Assembly: GCA_036397795.1 (NCBI GenBank)
Contig: DASWIF010000037.1
Coordinates: forward strand, 1 to 33,769
Direction of reading: 5' to 3'
From: Candidatus Saccharimonadales bacterium
GTDB lineage: Bacteria > Patescibacteriota > Saccharimonadia > Saccharimonadales > DASWIF01
Length of the DNA: 33,769 bases
Below the pieces are notes generated by a model, which saw only the letters and a list, made by a program, of their open reading frames with translations, was not told where the DNA came from and did no database searches. This document shows, piece after piece, positions 30,102-33,769 of this stretch. Position numbers and translations under genes: made by a program. The first letter of the stretch is position 1. The number at the start of each line of letters is the position of its first letter.

Positions 30102-32315
30102 ATGGGGAGCGAAGGTCGGAAGCCAGAAGATATAATTAAAAATGTTCTCGAGGCAGATGCTAGACGGCGTGGAAACTTTGAAAGGGCCTTAGGCGAGGGA
30201 TTAGATCCTCACACTGATGCCTTAGCGGGTAGACTCGCCAATGCCCTGGATAGGCACGGTCTAAGCATCGTTGAGCAAAATCCTCCCGGCTTACCGGAAG
30301 CTCCTCCTATAAGAGGGATTAGAGGTTTATTTTTGGAATATGTTCCAACCGACGATGAGCCGGAGGCAGGTAATGGCCACAGAAAACCTCAAACCAAAGC
30401 TGCCATCGGCGGTATTGCCGCTGCTACCACAGTTATTATGCCACCAGGGGCGTCAGTTGAACCACCTGCAGTTGAAATAGTAGATTCGACACAGGCTGCC
30501 GTGCCAATAGCCAACACAGTACCAGCGCAGCTTCATGACTCGTCGCTGAATGTATTAATTTCCGGACCAGAGCAGACTGCTCAAGCCCCGGTGTTTACGA
30601 TTAACGTTGACCAGAAACTTCCGACGCACATAAAACCACCTAAGCAGCTGCTGCGGCGCAATACCGTTATCCCCCCAGGGGAACCGCCACCGATTGATAC
30701 CGGCAATCCCAAATTACCCAAAACAATATCAACAGAGAGAATTTTTGATCCCGAGGATGACATTACTGGTGGTGAAAAGCCAAAGTACGCGGATGGCGGG
30801 TACTTTACCGTGCCAAAGGATGGAATTACCGGTGAGGAGTTAACAAAATTGGCACAGAGGTATATCCCAGACACTAAAGCCAAGGTCATACTTGAACATC
30901 CAGCCAACGATCCTATCCAAAAACGCGCGGATTCACGAGGGCGTCTGCTCGGTCTAAACGGAACAATGCCAGATGATAAGGTGTTGATACCCGGCCTGCG
31001 TGATTATCGGGTAAAGCCTGGTGATACTTTGGGTGAAATTTCGCGCCGGTTAAAAATTACGACGGGTGTATTACTGGAACTGAACCCCTGGCTAGTTAAC
31101 CCTGATAAGTTAGAGATCGACGATACTATTCTTGCGCCGCATGATGACAAAAAGTGGGTCGAACCTAAGTCAGAAAAGCCAAGCCCCAAAGAGCCAAAAG
31201 AAAAAGGCGATGAAGCTGAAAAAAGGGACAAGTATAAAGAACTATTTAATAAAAAGGGATATGAAATAAAGCAAGAATTACAAAGTCAAGCACTGAATGG
31301 GGAAAGTGGGAGGTTAAGATCGGATCAACTTGACATACTTGGTTCAGCCTGGGGAGCAGAACAGCTATTTCCTGACGCAGCAGAGGCATTTCGATTACTT
31401 AACACGGCGTTTAAAGACAAGTTTGGTCATAATCTGGAACTTGTTGATACTTACCGCAGCTATGATCAACAGGTCGCGACAAAAAAATGGTGGGAGGATC
31501 AAGGCAAGGGATATATGGCGGCCACACCAGGGCGGTCTAATCATGGCTGGGGGTTGGCCATCGATTTCGGCGATCAGGATTCAAGTACCAGTAGCGTTGC
31601 CTTAAAGTTTACGGATGAGGAGTATGGATGGTTGATAGAGCGCGCGCATGATTATGGTTGGGTTAATCCAGATTGGGCTCACGACGGCGTCGGGAGTGAA
31701 GAAGCCTGGCACTGGGAATATATTGGCCGCCCGCTAAGCGATCTACTCAATCCTCAAAAGGATGATGATAAAAAAGAAGACGGCTCAAAGGAAAACACAG
31801 GTAAAGGAGACAAAAAGAAAGATAACTCAGGTAAAGAAAAGAAAGAACTAGGTTACGAAAGAAAAGACTACTATGAGCCGGGGAGTGATGATTTGACAGA
31901 TCTTTTTAGGTCGGCTGCAAAAGTTGCAAATGTTCCAGCCAGCTGGGCAGAATCAGAGGCCCTACATAAAATCGTAAAAGCAGAATCGGGGGGATGGGTG
32001 GGTATACCGAACTATACTTACGGTGATAAAAAATCTGACCGGTCTCGCTGGAAAGAAGTGCACAACGAGCTTAAACGAGGCGAAATAACCGCTCGATCTT
32101 CAGCATCAGGGTTAGGACAGCTAATTTTAGTTAATGTAAAATCTTACTACCCCAGCGGGGTGGACGGGCTAGGCAATGAGCTAGAAGAGGCCGTTGGTAT
32201 GATGCTTTACGTAGAAGCAAGATACGAAACTCCTGAGATAGCCTGGGGAAATCATGGTCAAAATCCAAACCGCCATGTAGGCGTCCCAGTTATTTATACC
32301 GATGAAGGCTATTAA
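30102..32315 (+). CDS. LysM / D,D-carboxypeptidase (VanY-type) / lytic transglycosylase-like fusion
   Basis: 737 aa from ATG 30102, with GGAG 9 nt upstream; a longer frame from 29967 would cross the unit 4 repeat arm and is rejected. The N-terminus (about 1-100) is polar; a weak hydrophobic Ala-rich segment (AAIGGIAAATTVI) may be the membrane anchor. After a Pro-rich region there is a LysM domain at about 300-343 (DYRVKPGDTLGEISRRL), a Lys/Glu-rich linker, then a peptidase M15B domain at about 449-540 with SNHGWGLAIDFGD and EAWHWEY metal/catalytic residues, another Lys-rich linker, and an SLT-like domain at about 596-730 with IVKAESGGW and SASGLGQL. It should bind glycan, trim D-Ala or cut peptide, and cleave glycan strands. 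Confidence 0.85.
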   Translation: MGSEGRKPEDIIKNVLEADARRRGNFERALGEGLDPHTDALAGRLANALDRHGLSIVEQNPPGLPEAPPIRGIRGLFLEYVPTDDEPEAGNGHRKPQTKAAIGGIAAATTVIMPPGASVEPPAVEIVDSTQAAVPIANTVPAQLHDSSLNVLISGPEQTAQAPVFTINVDQKLPTHIKPPKQLLRRNTVIPPGEPPPIDTGNPKLPKTISTERIFDPEDDITGGEKPKYADGGYFTVPKDGITGEELTKLAQRYIPDTKAKVILEHPANDPIQKRADSRGRLLGLNGTMPDDKVLIPGLRDYRVKPGDTLGEISRRLKITTGVLLELNPWLVNPDKLEIDDTILAPHDDKKWVEPKSEKPSPKEPKEKGDEAEKRDKYKELFNKKGYEIKQELQSQALNGESGRLRSDQLDILGSAWGAEQLFPDAAEAFRLLNTAFKDKFGHNLELVDTYRSYDQQVATKKWWEDQGKGYMAATPGRSNHGWGLAIDFGDQDSSTSSVALKFTDEEYGWLIERAHDYGWVNPDWAHDGVGSEEAWHWEYIGRPLSDLLNPQKDDDKKEDGSKENTGKGDKKKDNSGKEKKELGYERKDYYEPGSDDLTDLFRSAAKVANVPASWAESEALHKIVKAESGGWVGIPNYTYGDKKSDRSRWKEVHNELKRGEITARSSASGLGQLILVNVKSYYPSGVDGLGNELEEAVGMMLYVEARYETPEIAWGNHGQNPNRHVGVPVIYTDEGY

Positions 32316-32326
32316 AAGCCCTGTGA

Positions 32327-32332
32327 GATAAT
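32327..32332 (+). promoter_or_regulatory. -10 box, leaderless GTG start of uvrC
   Basis: GATAAT is followed by 6 nt and GTG 32339, so transcription should begin on the start codon. No clear -35 box. Confidence 0.45.
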
Positions 32333-32338
32333 CTTGGG

Positions 32339-33769
32339 GTGAGCGTCACCGATGAAATTAAGCATAAACTTAAGAAACTGCCAACTAAGTCCGGAGTTTA
32401 CTTTCATAAAAACAAAGCCGGACAGGTAATTTATGTCGGCAAGGCAGCGGTGCTGAAAAACCGAGTTAGGCAGTACTTCCAGCAGTCTCGGAACCGTGAT
32501 CCTAAAACCGAAGCTTTGGTAGCGGAGATCGTCGATATCGATTGGATCGAAACCGAGTCGGAGATCGACGCATTATTTTTAGAAGCCGAGCTGATTAAAC
32601 GCTACAAACCGCGATATAACATTGAGTTGAGAGACGACAAGTCTGATTTATTTGTCCGGATCGATATCAAAAGCGCGCACCCGACGGTGCAATATACTCG
32701 CCGGCCGCTGGACGATGGGGCGGAGTACTACGGCCCGTTTACCAGTCCTTACGGGGTTAGGCGCGCCATGAAGTATCTACGGCGGATTTTTCCATATGAT
32801 ATGAAAAAACTGCTGAATAAGAGCCGAGTATCATTGGACTACCATATCGGTTTATCGCCCGGCTTGGAAGAAAATAAAACCACCCTGGATCAGTACCGAT
32901 ACAACTTGCGGCAGCTGATCAAATACATAACCGGGCGGCGGGTGGCGCTACTTAAAGACATAGAAAAAGACATGAAGCAGGCGGCCAACCGCAAGGATTT
33001 TGAAGCGGCGGCCAATTACCGAAACCAGTTATCGGCTCTAAAGGCCTTGAGGCAGCAGGTTATTTTTGGCGACCGCGAGTTTATGGATATTAGCAAGGAC
33101 AAAGGGCTCAACGGGCTAAAAAAATTGCTTAATCTAGATTCAGAACCAAAACGTATCGAGGGCTATGATATCTCCCATATGTCCGGTCAGGACACAGTTG
33201 CCAGCCTGGTGGTTTTTACCAGGGGGATACCAGATAAATCACAGTACCGTAAGTTCAAATTACGGCTTCCCGGCAATGACGACTTTGCCCACATGCGAGA
33301 AGTTATCAGCCGGCGGTTTTCCGGCCGCCATGAAAATTGGCCAAAACCGGATTTGTTGTTGGTCGATGGCGGCAAAGGCCAGCTCAGCAGCGCGCTATCC
33401 GCCATGGCGGAGCGAGGGTTGTCGATTCCGGCTATCGGCTTGGCAAAACGGCATGAGCAGATCGTTAGAGTTTCTGGCGGGCGATTTGAACTTATTAAAC
33501 TCGATGCACAGAGCGACATAATCAAATTGCTCCAGCGGGTGCGTGACGAGTCGCACCGATTTGCCATTAGCTACCATTCAACGGTTAAAACCAAACGCCA
33601 AACCGCCAGTTTATTGGAGGGTATTCCGACCGTCGGGGTGGCCACCAGAAAAAAATTAATCAAGGAATTTGGCAGTATCCGCGGTGTGATTCAGGCTAGA
33701 GAATGGGAGTTAGCGCGAACCGTGGGTACCAGTAAGGCCAGATTGATTAAACAATACCTTCGTTCGACC
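32339..33769 (+). CDS. uvrC: excinuclease ABC subunit C (3' end cut by window edge)
   Basis: 477 codons are visible and the frame is open at the edge. UvrC makes both incisions in nucleotide excision repair. It has a GIY-YIG nuclease domain at about 1-95 (SGVYFHKNKAGQVIYVGKA, catalytic-type Arg in LKNRVRQYF and Glu in LFLEAELIKRY), a UVR/UvrB-binding helix pair (DMKQAANRKDFEAAANYRNQL), then an RNase H-like domain with EGYDISHMSG, LLLVDGGKGQ and RDESHRFAISYH. The segment aligned with the iron-sulfur cluster site has no cysteine: RRIFPYDMKK and SLDYHIGLSPGL stand where E. coli has four. The HhH end is partly visible (GIPTVGVATRKKLIKEFGS). Confidence 0.95.
   Translation, partial: MSVTDEIKHKLKKLPTKSGVYFHKNKAGQVIYVGKAAVLKNRVRQYFQQSRNRDPKTEALVAEIVDIDWIETESEIDALFLEAELIKRYKPRYNIELRDDKSDLFVRIDIKSAHPTVQYTRRPLDDGAEYYGPFTSPYGVRRAMKYLRRIFPYDMKKLLNKSRVSLDYHIGLSPGLEENKTTLDQYRYNLRQLIKYITGRRVALLKDIEKDMKQAANRKDFEAAANYRNQLSALKALRQQVIFGDREFMDISKDKGLNGLKKLLNLDSEPKRIEGYDISHMSGQDTVASLVVFTRGIPDKSQYRKFKLRLPGNDDFAHMREVISRRFSGRHENWPKPDLLLVDGGKGQLSSALSAMAERGLSIPAIGLAKRHEQIVRVSGGRFELIKLDAQSDIIKLLQRVRDESHRFAISYHSTVKTKRQTASLLEGIPTVGVATRKKLIKEFGSIRGVIQAREWELARTVGTSKARLIKQYLRST

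Noticed and set aside
1-33769. CRISPR array
   Set aside because: No set of regularly spaced direct repeats was seen. The only tandem repeats are the 19-bp pair at 10844-10881 and the coding 33-bp pair near 23065.
1-33769. tRNA genes
   Set aside because: I scanned intergenic regions for T-loop GTTCGANTC and cloverleaf ends and found no convincing match; a tRNAscan run would settle it.
1-33769. UGA recoded as glycine (SR1/Gracilibacteria code)
   Set aside because: TGA terminates several genes at the expected place, for example the ftsA-like, 535-aa and ruvX genes at their 4-nt overlaps.

Overview
The window looks like a chromosomal segment of a Candidate Phyla Radiation (Patescibacteria) bacterium, most likely a Saccharibacteria (TM7) relative. 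The evidence is compact core genes with 4-base overlaps, a shortened AlaRS, a UvrC without iron-sulfur cysteines, exonuclease I (SbcB), and an FtsA-like gene upstream of ruvX and mltG. TGA is a normal stop, which argues against the UGA-recoded Gracilibacteria/SR1. No rRNA, tRNA or CRISPR array was found. All taxonomic and family assignments are by eye.

Layout: (1) 1-3.3 kb, secreted and membrane-anchored surface proteins: two paralogous secreted proteins (the first cut by the window edge), a DUF916-like anchored protein and a PKD-domain protein. (2) 3.36-4.44 kb, mnmA. (3) 4.57-5.22 kb, a minus-strand operon of three tiny membrane proteins. (4) 5.3-7.26 kb, alaS. (5) 7.3-11.0 kb, about 3.7 kb with no credible protein gene but many long, often perfect stem-loops. 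A plus-strand promoter at the left, a minus-strand promoter at the right and a hairpin terminator near 9.91 kb suggest two convergent, very large structured non-coding RNAs of about 2.6 and 1.1 kb. (6) 11.07-15.41 kb, a tightly overlapping operon: FtsA-like ATPase, a large single-pass membrane protein, ruvX, mltG. (7) 15.5-25.2 kb: a LysM-CHAP hydrolase with a long leader, obgE, sbcB, a small membrane protein, uvrA, two hypotheticals, a DedA/YqaA-like protein and trhO. (8) 25.7-30.1 kb, an accessory array of single-pass and multi-pass membrane proteins. (9) 30.1-32.3 kb, a LysM/VanY/lytic-transglycosylase fusion. (10) 32.3 kb to the end, uvrC, cut by the window edge.

The most unusual structure is region 8. 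Four consecutive units (1.0, 1.2, 1.3 and 0.8 kb) share one plan: left arm of a 29-40 nt inverted repeat, ribosome binding site, one or two ORFs, a GC-rich stem-loop, then the right arm. The arms differ in sequence from unit to unit, and right and left arms of neighbouring units abut or overlap. Most arm mismatches are G-U-compatible in the sense RNA, so each message could close on itself end to end. Alternatively the arms are the ends of mobile gene cassettes.

Initiation differs by region. Many core genes have a -10 box 6-12 nt before the start codon, implying leaderless or nearly leaderless mRNAs. The array genes and the small membrane operon carry clear Shine-Dalgarno sequences. Together, the surface cluster, MltG, LysM-CHAP, the VanY/transglycosylase fusion and the membrane array suggest a segment devoted to the cell envelope, mixed with DNA repair and translation housekeeping.
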